Assembly: GCA_012840485.1 (NCBI GenBank)
Contig: DULG01000023.1
Coordinates: forward strand, 1 to 37,520
DNA length: 37,520 nt
Reading direction: 5' to 3'
DNA from: Clostridia bacterium
GTDB taxonomy: Bacteria; Bacillota; Thermoanaerobacteria; Thermoanaerobacterales; Thermoanaerobacteraceae
Position 1 is the stretch's first letter. Each line of letters starts with the position of its first letter. This document shows, piece by piece, positions 12,171 to 19,177 of this stretch. The notes under the pieces were generated by a model. That model did not search any database and was not told the origin of the DNA. It saw only the letters and a list, made by a program, of their open reading frames with translations. The position numbers were made by a program, and so were the translations under genes.

Positions 12171-13067
12171 ATGGATCAGATAATTGAATGTGTACCTAAT
12201 TTTAGTGAAGGAAGAGACCAAGAAAAAATAGCACAGCTTGTCAAAGAAGTTGTGTCGACGGAAGGAGTAAAGCTTTTGGATTACTCTTCCGATAAAGACC
12301 ACAACAGGACAGTTATAACCTTTTGTGGAGATGCAAAGGGAGTAAAAGAGGCGGCTTTTAAGCTCATTAAAAAAGCTTCAGAGATAATTGATATGAGGTA
12401 CCATAAAGGGGAGCATCCGAGGATTGGGGCAACAGATGTGGTGCCTTTTATACCTGTAAAAAATGCTACAATGGAAGAATGTGTACAGATTGCGAGAGAA
12501 GTAGGAGAAAGGGTTGGAAGAGAGCTTAATATACCTGTGTATTTATATGAAGAAGCTGCTACAACTCCTGAAAGAAAAAATTTAGAGAATATAAGGCGGG
12601 GAGAATATGAAGGCTTTTTTGAAAAGATAAAACAGCCGGAATGGAAGCCAGACTTTGGTCCGCAGGAGATGAACCCCAAAAGCGGTGCGACAGTGATTGG
12701 CGCGAGGAATTTTCTCATTGCCTACAATGTCAATCTTGCTACAGACAATATTGATATAGCTAACAAAATTGCTAAAGCTATCCGATTTTCAAGCGGTGGT
12801 TACAGGTATGTAAAGGCGATGGGGGTGGAATTAAGAGAAAGAGGAATTGTGCAGGTGTCGATGAACCTTACTGATTTTAATAAAACACCTATTTACAGAG
12901 TTTTTGAAACAATTAAAGCAGAAGCTTTAAGGTATGGGGTAAATGTTATAGGCAGTGAAATAATAGGGCTTGTGCCAGCAAAGGCTTTGTTTGATGTGGC
13001 AGATTATTATTTAAGAATAGAGAACTTTTCTGAAAATATGGTTTTAGAAAACAGAATATACGAATGA
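12171..13067 (+). CDS. ftcD: Glutamate formimidoyltransferase
   Basis: 298 residues, the monofunctional bacterial form. It transfers the formimino group of N-formimino-L-glutamate to tetrahydrofolate, giving glutamate and 5-formimino-THF. Motifs include IECVPNFSEGRD (4-15), DHNRTVITF (about 42-50), HPRIGATDVVPFIPV (about 82-96) and GARNFLIAYNVNL. It starts 23 bases after hutU with GGAAAGGATGAGG upstream. Together with the cyclodeaminase gene at 14613 it shows that this organism uses the folate route rather than formiminoglutamase (hutG) to finish histidine degradation. The cyclodeaminase half that is fused in mammals is a separate gene here. Confidence 0.95.
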   Translation: MDQIIECVPNFSEGRDQEKIAQLVKEVVSTEGVKLLDYSSDKDHNRTVITFCGDAKGVKEAAFKLIKKASEIIDMRYHKGEHPRIGATDVVPFIPVKNATMEECVQIAREVGERVGRELNIPVYLYEEAATTPERKNLENIRRGEYEGFFEKIKQPEWKPDFGPQEMNPKSGATVIGARNFLIAYNVNLATDNIDIANKIAKAIRFSSGGYRYVKAMGVELRERGIVQVSMNLTDFNKTPIYRVFETIKAEALRYGVNVIGSEIIGLVPAKALFDVADYYLRIENFSENMVLENRIYE

Positions 13068-13076
13068 GGTGTTAAA

Positions 13077-13274
13077 ATGGAGGCAGATTTGTTAATATAC
13101 AACATTAAGAAAATTTATACACCTCTTGGCAATTGCCCACTATGTGGAAGTGACATGGAAAATATAGAAGAAATTGAAGATGCTTATATTGCAATAAAAG
13201 ATGGAAAAATTTTAGCGGCAGGAAAATCACCTGCCACAATTTCTGCAAAAAAAAAATTGACGCAAAAGGCATGA
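13077..13274 (+). CDS. hutI: Imidazolonepropionase, N-terminal fragment (frame 1 of a frameshifted gene)
   Basis: 65 codons corresponding to the N-terminal beta-sandwich part of imidazolonepropionase (ADLLIYNIKKIYTP, EDAYIAIKDGKILAAGK). The reading frame should continue as IDAKGMIATPAFVDPHTHL, but after a run of ten A (13247-13256) it instead reads LTQKA and stops at TGA 13272. Eleven (or eight) A residues would join it in frame to the next ORF. The ATG is 9 bases after the ftcD stop and the site GAGGTG precedes it. It is either a real frameshift, a slippage-expressed gene, or a sequence error in the homopolymer. Confidence 0.85.
   Translation: MEADLLIYNIKKIYTPLGNCPLCGSDMENIEEIEDAYIAIKDGKILAAGKSPATISAKKKLTQKA
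13247..13256 (+). repeat. A10 homopolymer at the hutI frame break
   Basis: Ten consecutive A residues sit at the exact point where the hutI frame is lost. Runs of nine or more A are known transcriptional slippage sites in bacteria. Confidence 0.9.
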
Positions 13275-14323
13275 TTGCAACTCCTGCATTTGTAGACCCT
13301 CATACTCATCTTATACATTATGGCTCAAGAGAAAATGAAGTGGCACTTAAATTAAAAGGGTATTGTTATGTAGACATATTAAAGCAAGGTGGAGGAATAC
13401 TTTCTACTGTTAATGCAACCAAAAATGCTTCTGATGACCAATTGATAGAAAAAGCTATGAAAAGCCTTGATATAATGCTATCTCATGGCACTACTACTGT
13501 AGAAGTAAAAAGTGGATATGGACTTAGCACAGAAGAAGAGATAAGGCTTTTAAGACTTATGAATAAGCTTAATTCAATCTCTCTTGTGGATATTGTTCCT
13601 ACTTTTTTAGGGGCTCATTCAATACCCACGGAGTTTAAGGAGAATTCTTGGGGATATGTTGATAAAGTTGTAAACGAAATGATTCCCAAAGTAAAAGAGG
13701 AAAATCTTGCAGAGTTTTGTGATGTTTTTTGCGAAGATGGAGCTTTTGACTATGAACAGTCTAAAAAGATATTAGAAGAGGCTAAAAAGTATGGAATGAA
13801 ACTTAAAATTCACGCTGATGAGTTGACACAAAGTGGTGGAGGAGAATTGGCGGGAATATTAGGTGCTGTAAGCGCAGACCATCTTGAAGAGGTATCTGAA
13901 AAAGGAATTGAACTTATGAAAAAAGCAGGTACTGTAGGGGTACTTCTTCCTGGAGTTTCTTACTTTTTAGATAGACCTTATGCCAATGCAAGAAAATTAA
14001 TTGAAAAAGGTCTTGCTGTGGCTCTTGGTACGGATTACAACCCGGGGACAAGTCCTACAGAAAATTTACAGCTTATAATGTCTTTTGCGTATATAAAAAT
14101 GAAAATGTCTGCCAAAGAGATTTTAACTGGTGTAACTTTAAATGCAGCTTGTGCTATTGATAGGGGGAATGAAATAGGCACAATAGAAAAGGGTAAAAAG
14201 GCAGACATACTCTTAATTGATGCGCCCAATCTTGACTATATAATGTATCATTTTGGGATTAACCATGTAAATACAGTTATAAAGTCAAAAGGGGATAAAG
14301 CGGTTGTAATTGGGGTAAGGTAA
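13271..14323 (+). CDS. hutI: Imidazolonepropionase, catalytic part (frame 2 of a frameshifted gene)
   Basis: 350 residues covering the whole amidohydrolase barrel of imidazolonepropionase, which hydrolyses 4-imidazolone-5-propionate to N-formiminoglutamate. Metal and active-site elements are intact: VDPHTHLIH near the start, GSREN, GTTTVEVKSGYGL, KIHADELTQSGG, SADHLEE and GTDYNPGTSPTENLQLIMS. Only the first roughly 60 residues are missing, and they are encoded just upstream in another frame. The ATG at 13271 overlaps the upstream TGA (ATGA), so coupled re-initiation is possible, although it corresponds to an internal methionine of the family and has no well-spaced ribosome site. With the fragment at 13077 the total is about 415 residues, the usual family length. 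Confidence 0.9.
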   Translation: MIATPAFVDPHTHLIHYGSRENEVALKLKGYCYVDILKQGGGILSTVNATKNASDDQLIEKAMKSLDIMLSHGTTTVEVKSGYGLSTEEEIRLLRLMNKLNSISLVDIVPTFLGAHSIPTEFKENSWGYVDKVVNEMIPKVKEENLAEFCDVFCEDGAFDYEQSKKILEEAKKYGMKLKIHADELTQSGGGELAGILGAVSADHLEEVSEKGIELMKKAGTVGVLLPGVSYFLDRPYANARKLIEKGLAVALGTDYNPGTSPTENLQLIMSFAYIKMKMSAKEILTGVTLNAACAIDRGNEIGTIEKGKKADILLIDAPNLDYIMYHFGINHVNTVIKSKGDKAVVIGVR

Positions 14324-14325
14324 AA

Positions 14326-14403
14326 ATGCGTATTTTACAACGTGCAGCAGATTTTAAATATGTTTATGATAAATATAATGAGGAAGTTTTAGAAAATTAT
14401 TAA
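14326..14403 (+). CDS. Possible 25-codon small ORF after hutI
   Basis: ATG 14326 to TAA 14403, reading MRILQRAADFKYVYDKYNEE and five more residues. It starts 2 bases after the hutI stop with a TAAGG at plausible spacing, and the operon terminator follows. I do not recognise it; it could be a decayed gene end. Low confidence that it is expressed. Confidence 0.25.
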   Translation: MRILQRAADFKYVYDKYNEEVLENY

Positions 14404-14428
14404 TAAACGTGGTGAAAAGTATGACGTC

Positions 14429-14462
14429 AAAAAAATCCACAGTATGTGCTGTGGATTTTTTT
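14429..14462 (+). terminator. Terminator after hutI
   Basis: A 14-bp perfect stem (14429-14442 with 14449-14462, core TCCACAG) with a 6-base loop and a run of seven T. It separates hutI from fchA. Confidence 0.88.
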
Positions 14463-14539
14463 ATACAAATATATCTTTGAAAACCCCCAAATAATATAAA
14501 ACTCTCAAAAATATTGTAACAATTTTTTTGGCAGTTGTA

Positions 14540-14568
14540 TTACAAAAATTATATCTCATTGGTATAAT
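14540..14568 (+). promoter_or_regulatory. Extended -10 promoter of fchA
   Basis: TATAAT (14563-14568) preceded by TGG, an extended -10. A weak TTACAA (14540-14545) lies 17 bp upstream. Transcription would start near 14575, which excludes the in-frame GTG at 14571 as the start codon. Confidence 0.65.
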
Positions 14569-14612
14569 AGGTGGTGGGGGAAAATATATACACAGAAAAG
14601 GAGATGGTTTTT

Positions 14613-15260
14613 ATGTTGATTAATGATTCTTTAAAGGAGTACATTGGAAAGGTAGCTTCTGCTTCTCCAACTCCTGGAGGGGGAAGTGTATCGGCAGCAG
14701 CGGCAAGTCTTGGAATTGCCCTTTCTACAATGGTGTACAACCTCACAATTGGAAGAAAATTCTACGAAGAGTATACAGAGGATATAAAGGAGGAGATACA
14801 AGAAGGGTTAAATATTTGCAACAGGCTTTTAAACGAATACATAAGGCTTATTGATGAAGATACAGCTGCTTATGATGAGGTCATGAAAGCGTTGAAAATG
14901 CCTAAAACTACTGAGGAAGAGAAAAAAGCAAGAAGTGAAGCGTTACAAAAAGCATATGTTAATGCAATGAATGTTCCTTTAAAACTTGCAAGGCTTTGCG
15001 GTGAAGGTTTTACACCGACTATGTTGATTGCTGAATATGGTAATCCTAATGCTGTATCAGATGCGGCAGTTGGGGCAATACTATTATATGCGGCAATAGA
15101 AGGAGCTGTTTTAAATGTAAAAGTTAATTTACCTTATATTAAAGCCCAGGAAATAGTGGAAAAAGCTACGAAGGAATGTGATGAAATTTTAAATAAATAC
15201 AAGGAATCAAGAGATGAAGTTGTGAATAAAGTATTAAGTAAAATTTCAGGGAAATGGTAA
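14613..15260 (+). CDS. fchA: Methenyltetrahydrofolate cyclohydrolase / formimidoyltetrahydrofolate cyclodeaminase
   Basis: 215 residues, a FTCD-C-type cyclodeaminase that converts 5-formimino-THF to 5,10-methenyl-THF and ammonia, completing the ftcD step and feeding one-carbon metabolism. The family N-terminus is clear: the glycine-rich ASPTPGGGSVSAAAASLG (about 15-32), then MVYNLTIGRK, and a helical remainder including DEDTAAYDEVMKALKMPK. ATG 14613 is chosen because AAGGAGA lies 9 bases before it, while an in-frame GTG at 14571 would overlap the promoter. It has its own promoter and is separated from hutI by a terminator, so it can be expressed independently of the hut operon. Confidence 0.92.
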   Translation: MLINDSLKEYIGKVASASPTPGGGSVSAAAASLGIALSTMVYNLTIGRKFYEEYTEDIKEEIQEGLNICNRLLNEYIRLIDEDTAAYDEVMKALKMPKTTEEEKKARSEALQKAYVNAMNVPLKLARLCGEGFTPTMLIAEYGNPNAVSDAAVGAILLYAAIEGAVLNVKVNLPYIKAQEIVEKATKECDEILNKYKESRDEVVNKVLSKISGKW

Positions 15261-15295
15261 ATTAAAAAAGTAATTAAAAAAGTAATTAAAAAAGA
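15260..15295 (+). repeat. Three tandem copies of a 12-bp unit
   Basis: AATTAAAAAAGT at 15260-15271 and 15272-15283, and AATTAAAAAAGA at 15284-15295, directly after the fchA stop. A phased A-tract array of this kind should be bent DNA. No T-run terminator was found for fchA here. Confidence 0.9.
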
Positions 15296-15364
15296 TACAT
15301 AGAGAAAAGAGGAGATTTTTAAAGAGTTCGCATATCTTGTAGATAAAATAGCAATATTTAAAGG

Positions 15365-15393
15365 TTGTATATAAGTCTTGATAAAGTTATAAT
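15365..15393 (+). promoter_or_regulatory. Promoter of the nucleoside transport/salvage operon
   Basis: TTGTAT (15365-15370), 17-bp spacer, TATAAT (15388-15393). It is about 80 bases before the lipoprotein gene and overlaps a palindrome at its downstream edge. Confidence 0.7.
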
Positions 15394-15418
15394 ATGGTTA
15401 GATGTCAGACAACCATAT
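15392..15418 (+). promoter_or_regulatory. 27-bp palindromic candidate operator of the nucleoside operon
   Basis: Imperfect dyad centred on 15405. The outer arms ATATGGTT / AACCATAT are perfect, and an inner TG / CA pair flanks the centre, so 10 of 13 positions are symmetric. It covers the end of the -10 and the probable transcription start, a classical repressor position. The operon encodes a GntR/UTRA regulator, the obvious candidate to bind it. Confidence 0.6.
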
Positions 15419-15420
15419 AT

Positions 15421-15445
15421 GTTTACCGATATAAAGTCGGTAAAC
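15421..15445 (+). promoter_or_regulatory. 5'-UTR hairpin or second operator before the nucleoside-binding lipoprotein gene
   Basis: Perfect 9-bp arms GTTTACCGA and TCGGTAAAC around 7 bases, located between the transcription start and the ribosome site. It has no T-run, so it is not a terminator. It could stabilise the mRNA 5' end or be a protein site on DNA. Confidence 0.5.
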
Positions 15446-15474
15446 GGTAACAAAATTTTTAATTAGGAGGTTAT

Positions 15475-16536
15475 ATGATGAAAAGCTGGCGCGTTGTTTT
15501 AGCATTTTTGCTCATCTTGATATTCTCAGGTTCAGTTCTTTTGTCAGGATGTTCTTCAAAGACAAAGCAAGAAAGTACACAACCTCAGCAAACTACTCAG
15601 GAAGCGAAGAATAAAAACTTTAAAGTAGGATTAGTTACAGACGTTGGTGGCATTAATGACCACAGTTTTAACCAAATGGCTTATGAAGGATTGCAAAGGG
15701 CTGCTAAAGAATTAGGTGTTACAGTAAACGTAATCCAGTCAAAGAAAATGGAAGACTATGTACCTAATTTAACTAATTTGGCTCAACAAGGATATGATTT
15801 AGTTATTGCGGTAGGCTTTATGATGCATGATGCGACAGAAGAAGTATCACAAAAGTTTCCAAATACTAAATTTATGATAATTGACTCAGAGATAACAGAC
15901 AAACCAAATGTTGCTTCAGCTATGTTTAAGACAGAACAATGTGGTTATCTTGTAGGTGCAATGGCAGGCTTAGTAGAGAAAGAAAAGGTTGGCAAGGTAA
16001 AAGGTACAAACACCATAGGTGTGGTTGGAGGAATGCAAATACCACCAGTGGATAGCTTTATTGCGGGTTATCAGCAAGGTGCAAAAGCAGTAAATCCGGG
16101 TATAAAGATTATTGTAAATTATACAAATAGTTTTACTGATCCAGCTGCAGGAAAACAAATGGCTTTAACTGAAATAAGTCAAGGTGCAGAAATCATCTTC
16201 CAAGTTGCTGGTGGAACTGGTGATGGAGTTATTAGAGCAGCCCAAGAGAAAAATGTATATGCAATAGGTGTTGATGCAGATCAAAGTTATTTAGCTCCTG
16301 ATCATGTTTTGACATCAGCGGTAAAAAGAGTTGATGTTGCAACATTTGATATTATAAAAGATACTTTGGAGGGCAAATTTAAGAGTGGTATTGTGTACTT
16401 TGACTTAAAGAACAATGGTGTAGGAATAGGCAAAGTGAATAAAGATGTGCCAAAATCTATAATAGATAAAGTGAATCAGTTGGCACAAGATATAATAAAC
16501 GGCAAAATACAAGTATCTGATAAAATTTCAAAATAA
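15475..16536 (+). CDS. BMP/PnrA-family nucleoside-binding lipoprotein of an ABC importer
   Basis: 353 residues. Lipoprotein signal: charged MMKSWR, a hydrophobic stretch, and lipobox LLSGC with the acylated cysteine at about 26, followed by a Gln/Thr-rich linker. The mature part is a Bmp-domain periplasmic-binding-type protein (KVGLVTDVGGINDHSFNQMA near 50-70, AVGFMMHDA, VGGMQIPPVDSFIAGYQQGA, GVDADQSYL). Members of this family bind purine and pyrimidine nucleosides (TmpC/PnrA, B. subtilis NupN). It heads an operon with its ATPase and permeases. AGGAGGT precedes two adjacent ATGs (15475, 15478), and either may start. A hairpin with a T-run after the stop probably lowers downstream expression relative to this gene, giving the usual excess of binding protein. 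Confidence 0.94.
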   Translation: MMKSWRVVLAFLLILIFSGSVLLSGCSSKTKQESTQPQQTTQEAKNKNFKVGLVTDVGGINDHSFNQMAYEGLQRAAKELGVTVNVIQSKKMEDYVPNLTNLAQQGYDLVIAVGFMMHDATEEVSQKFPNTKFMIIDSEITDKPNVASAMFKTEQCGYLVGAMAGLVEKEKVGKVKGTNTIGVVGGMQIPPVDSFIAGYQQGAKAVNPGIKIIVNYTNSFTDPAAGKQMALTEISQGAEIIFQVAGGTGDGVIRAAQEKNVYAIGVDADQSYLAPDHVLTSAVKRVDVATFDIIKDTLEGKFKSGIVYFDLKNNGVGIGKVNKDVPKSIIDKVNQLAQDIINGKIQVSDKISK

Positions 16537-16547
16537 ACTATAAAAAT

Positions 16548-16575
16548 GGGGCTGAATGCTGTTCAGCCCCTTTTT
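16548..16575 (+). terminator. Intra-operon terminator/attenuator between lipoprotein and ATPase genes
   Basis: Perfect 9-bp GC-rich stem GGGGCTGAA / TTCAGCCCC with a 5-base loop and five T, immediately followed by the GGAGG of the next gene. Partial read-through is expected because the downstream genes have no other visible promoter. Confidence 0.8.
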
Positions 16576-16589
16576 GGAGGTAGGGATGG

Positions 16590-18119
16590 ATGAGTGCTAT
16601 ACTTGAAGTAAAAAATATCACAAAGATATTTCCTAAGGTTGTAGCAAATGACAATGTCAACCTTATGGTAGAAAAAGGAGAAATACACGCTATACTTGGT
16701 GAGAATGGTGCAGGGAAATCTACATTAATGAATATCATATATGGTTTATATAAACCGGATTCCGGAACTCTTATTTTTGATGGGGAAGAGCTCAATTTAA
16801 GCGGACCTCATGAAGCTATTGAAAAAGGCATAGGGATGGTACACCAACACTTTATGCTTATTCCTGTTTTGACGGTAGCAGAAAACATCGTATTAGGAGC
16901 AGAGCCTGAAGGGATAACTTATGACAAGAAAAAGGCTAATGACCTCATAAGAGAAATATCGCAAAAATATCATTTAGAAATAGATCCTGAAGCAAAAGTA
17001 AAAGATTTGCCTGTAGGACTTCAACAAAGGGTGGAAATTTTAAAAGCCTTCTATAGAAAAGCCAAACTTTTAATTTTAGATGAGCCTACAGCTATGCTTA
17101 CTCCTCAAGAGACAGAAAAGTTATTTGAAATAATGAGAGAGCTAAAAAAACAAGGGATGTCTATAATATTTATAAGCCATAAATTAGAAGAAGTATTAGA
17201 AATTTCTGATAGAGTTACCGTTATGAGAAGAGGAAAGGCTGTTGGTACTTTAAAGACAAAAGAGACTAATGAGCAAGAGCTCGCAAATCTCATGGTAGGT
17301 AGAGAAGTAGTATTGAGGATAGAAAAAAGTGAGTATAAACCAGGGGGTGTAGTATTAAAGGTTAACGATTTAAATGTAGTTGATCAACAGGGTGTTGCTA
17401 GAGTAAAGGATGTAAATTTTGAAATTAGGGAAGGAGAAATTTTTGGACTGGCTGGTGTTGATGGAAATGGCCAGTTAGAATTAGTAGAAGCTATAATGGG
17501 ATTAAGACCCAAGAAATCTGGTACTATTTTATTTTATGGCAAGGATGTAACGAATTTTTCTACAAGGCAACTCTACAGGGAAGGAATATCTTATATTCCT
17601 CAAGATAGACAAACTGATGGGCTTGTTTTAGATTTCACAGTTGCAGAAAATTTAATTTTAAGGGAGTACAAAGATTCAACTTATTCTCGTTATGGTGTTA
17701 TTCAATATAAAAAAGTATATGAAAATGCGGAGAAAAAAGTAAAGGAATTTGACATAAGGCCTCCTGAATATATGCTTAAAGCACGTAATTTATCAGGAGG
17801 TAACCAGCAGAAGGTAATATTAGCAAGGGAAGTAGGGTATAATCCTAAACTTTTGATTGCAGTTCAGCCTACAAGGGGAATGGATGTTGGTGCTATAGAA
17901 TATATCCACAAGCGAATATTAGAGCTAAGAGACAAAGGAGCTGCTATTTTGTTAGTGTCTCTAGAATTAGAAGAGATAATGTCCTTGTCAGATAGAATTG
18001 GAGTTATATATAAAGGACAGCTTATGGACATTTTAGATGGCAAAACTGCAGCTAAAGAGCAAATAGGATTGCTCATGGCTGGTTCGCGTTTTGATAAGAC
18101 GACATTGGAGGCGAGATGA
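16590..18119 (+). CDS. Nucleoside ABC importer, tandem ATP-binding protein
   Basis: 509 residues with two ABC ATPase domains, the layout of ribose/nucleoside-type importers (B. subtilis NupO, RbsA-like). Domain 1: Walker A GENGAGKST (about 37-45), Q-loop around HQHFML, signature-like VGLQQRVEI near 140, Walker B LLILDEPTAML near 160-170, H-loop ISHKLEE. Domain 2: degenerate Walker A GVDGNGQLE near 289, good signature LSGGNQQKV near 401, and a Walker B reading LLIAVQPTRG near 421, where the usual D/E pair is replaced; only domain 1 is probably fully catalytic, as in relatives. The start overlaps no other gene; GGAGG lies upstream. The stop overlaps the next start. Confidence 0.94.
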   Translation: MSAILEVKNITKIFPKVVANDNVNLMVEKGEIHAILGENGAGKSTLMNIIYGLYKPDSGTLIFDGEELNLSGPHEAIEKGIGMVHQHFMLIPVLTVAENIVLGAEPEGITYDKKKANDLIREISQKYHLEIDPEAKVKDLPVGLQQRVEILKAFYRKAKLLILDEPTAMLTPQETEKLFEIMRELKKQGMSIIFISHKLEEVLEISDRVTVMRRGKAVGTLKTKETNEQELANLMVGREVVLRIEKSEYKPGGVVLKVNDLNVVDQQGVARVKDVNFEIREGEIFGLAGVDGNGQLELVEAIMGLRPKKSGTILFYGKDVTNFSTRQLYREGISYIPQDRQTDGLVLDFTVAENLILREYKDSTYSRYGVIQYKKVYENAEKKVKEFDIRPPEYMLKARNLSGGNQQKVILAREVGYNPKLLIAVQPTRGMDVGAIEYIHKRILELRDKGAAILLVSLELEEIMSLSDRIGVIYKGQLMDILDGKTAAKEQIGLLMAGSRFDKTTLEAR

Positions 18120-19177
18120 TGAAAAGCATTTTAAAAGAACTATATATTCCAGTTGTAGCTGTGCTTATAGCCATTATTATCGGTTCTATTATAATGATGG
18201 TTACTGGATTTAACCCTGTCATTGCCTATATATCACTTTTTCTAGGAGCTTTTGGAAATGTCAACAATATTGCTAATACTCTTGCTGCTGCTGTTCCTCT
18301 TATATTGACAGGTTTAGGTGTGGCTATTTCTTTTAAAGCAGGACTTTTTAATATAGGTGCAGAAGGCCAATACTGGATAGGAGCAATAGTAGGAGTATGG
18401 ATTGGTTATAGTTTTACAGGACTTCCCTGGTATATCCACATACCTTTTGCACTTGTAGCTGCTATGATAGCAGGGGGGCTTTGGGCAGGACTTATTCCGG
18501 GACTCGCGAAGGCTTATACTGGTGCTAATGAAGTCATAACTACTATGATGATGAGCTATATTGCTATATATTTTAGCCACTTTTTATTGGAATTTGGACC
18601 TATGATGGATAAAAGTGGGACAATTCCGCAATCACCTGTCATCAATGATAGTGCCGTAATACCCTTTTTAATTCGGAATACGCAGTTATCTTATGGAATT
18701 TTTATTGCACTTGTGGCAGCAATTTTTGTGTATTGGCTTATGTTTAAGACGACGTGGGGATTTGAGATGAGAGCAGTAGGATACAATCAAAAAGCGGCAA
18801 GGTACGCAGGTATGAATGTTCCTCTGAATATGGTACTTTCCTTAGGGTTAAGTGGAGCTTTTGCGGGGCTTGCAGGTGCTGTCCAAATGTTGGGAGTACA
18901 GCATCGTTTATATGATAGTTTTACTTCAGGATATGGCTATACTGCTATAGTTGTAGCCTTACTTGCAAATAACAATCCAATAGGTGTTATATTTGCAGCG
19001 ATTTTGTTTGCAGCTTTAGGTACAGGTTCTCAGTATATGCAACTTAATGCGCAGGTGCCGGGACAAATGGCGGACGTCATCACAGGTTTAATAGTATTCT
19101 TTGTAGCAGCTTATAGAATTGCAGAAGTTATAAAGGACAGGCTTGCAAAAAGGCAAAAGAAGGAGGTAAAAGCATGA
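18116..19177 (+). CDS. Nucleoside ABC importer permease 1
   Basis: 353 residues, a BPD_transp_2-type inner-membrane permease with about nine or ten hydrophobic helices, starting with PVVAVLIAIIIGSIIMMV. It has the family's GLGVAISFKAGLFNIGAEGQ, TGANEVITTMMMSYIAIY and GYTAIVVALLANNNPIG blocks, and a basic C-terminal tail. Its ATG overlaps the ATPase stop by 4 bases (ATGA), so translation is coupled. It forms the channel with the next gene's product. It is the NupP counterpart; nucleoside specificity is inferred from the binding protein and salvage genes. Confidence 0.93.
   Translation: MMKSILKELYIPVVAVLIAIIIGSIIMMVTGFNPVIAYISLFLGAFGNVNNIANTLAAAVPLILTGLGVAISFKAGLFNIGAEGQYWIGAIVGVWIGYSFTGLPWYIHIPFALVAAMIAGGLWAGLIPGLAKAYTGANEVITTMMMSYIAIYFSHFLLEFGPMMDKSGTIPQSPVINDSAVIPFLIRNTQLSYGIFIALVAAIFVYWLMFKTTWGFEMRAVGYNQKAARYAGMNVPLNMVLSLGLSGAFAGLAGAVQMLGVQHRLYDSFTSGYGYTAIVVALLANNNPIGVIFAAILFAALGTGSQYMQLNAQVPGQMADVITGLIVFFVAAYRIAEVIKDRLAKRQKKEVKA

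Noticed and set aside
12281-12718. Leftward 145-codon ORF
   Set aside because: Antisense to ftcD, whose family motifs are clear; codon use is the mirror of the real gene.
14421-14480. Short ORF starting ATG 14421
   Set aside because: It consists of the terminator hairpin sequence itself.
14571-14612. N-terminal extension of fchA to GTG 14571
   Set aside because: It begins about where transcription should start and lacks a ribosome site; ATG 14613 has AAGGAGA and fits the family N-terminus.
15390-15470. A purine or 2'-deoxyguanosine riboswitch in the leader of the nucleoside operon
   Set aside because: Two hairpins are present but none of the conserved purine-aptamer loop sequences or the three-way junction could be found.
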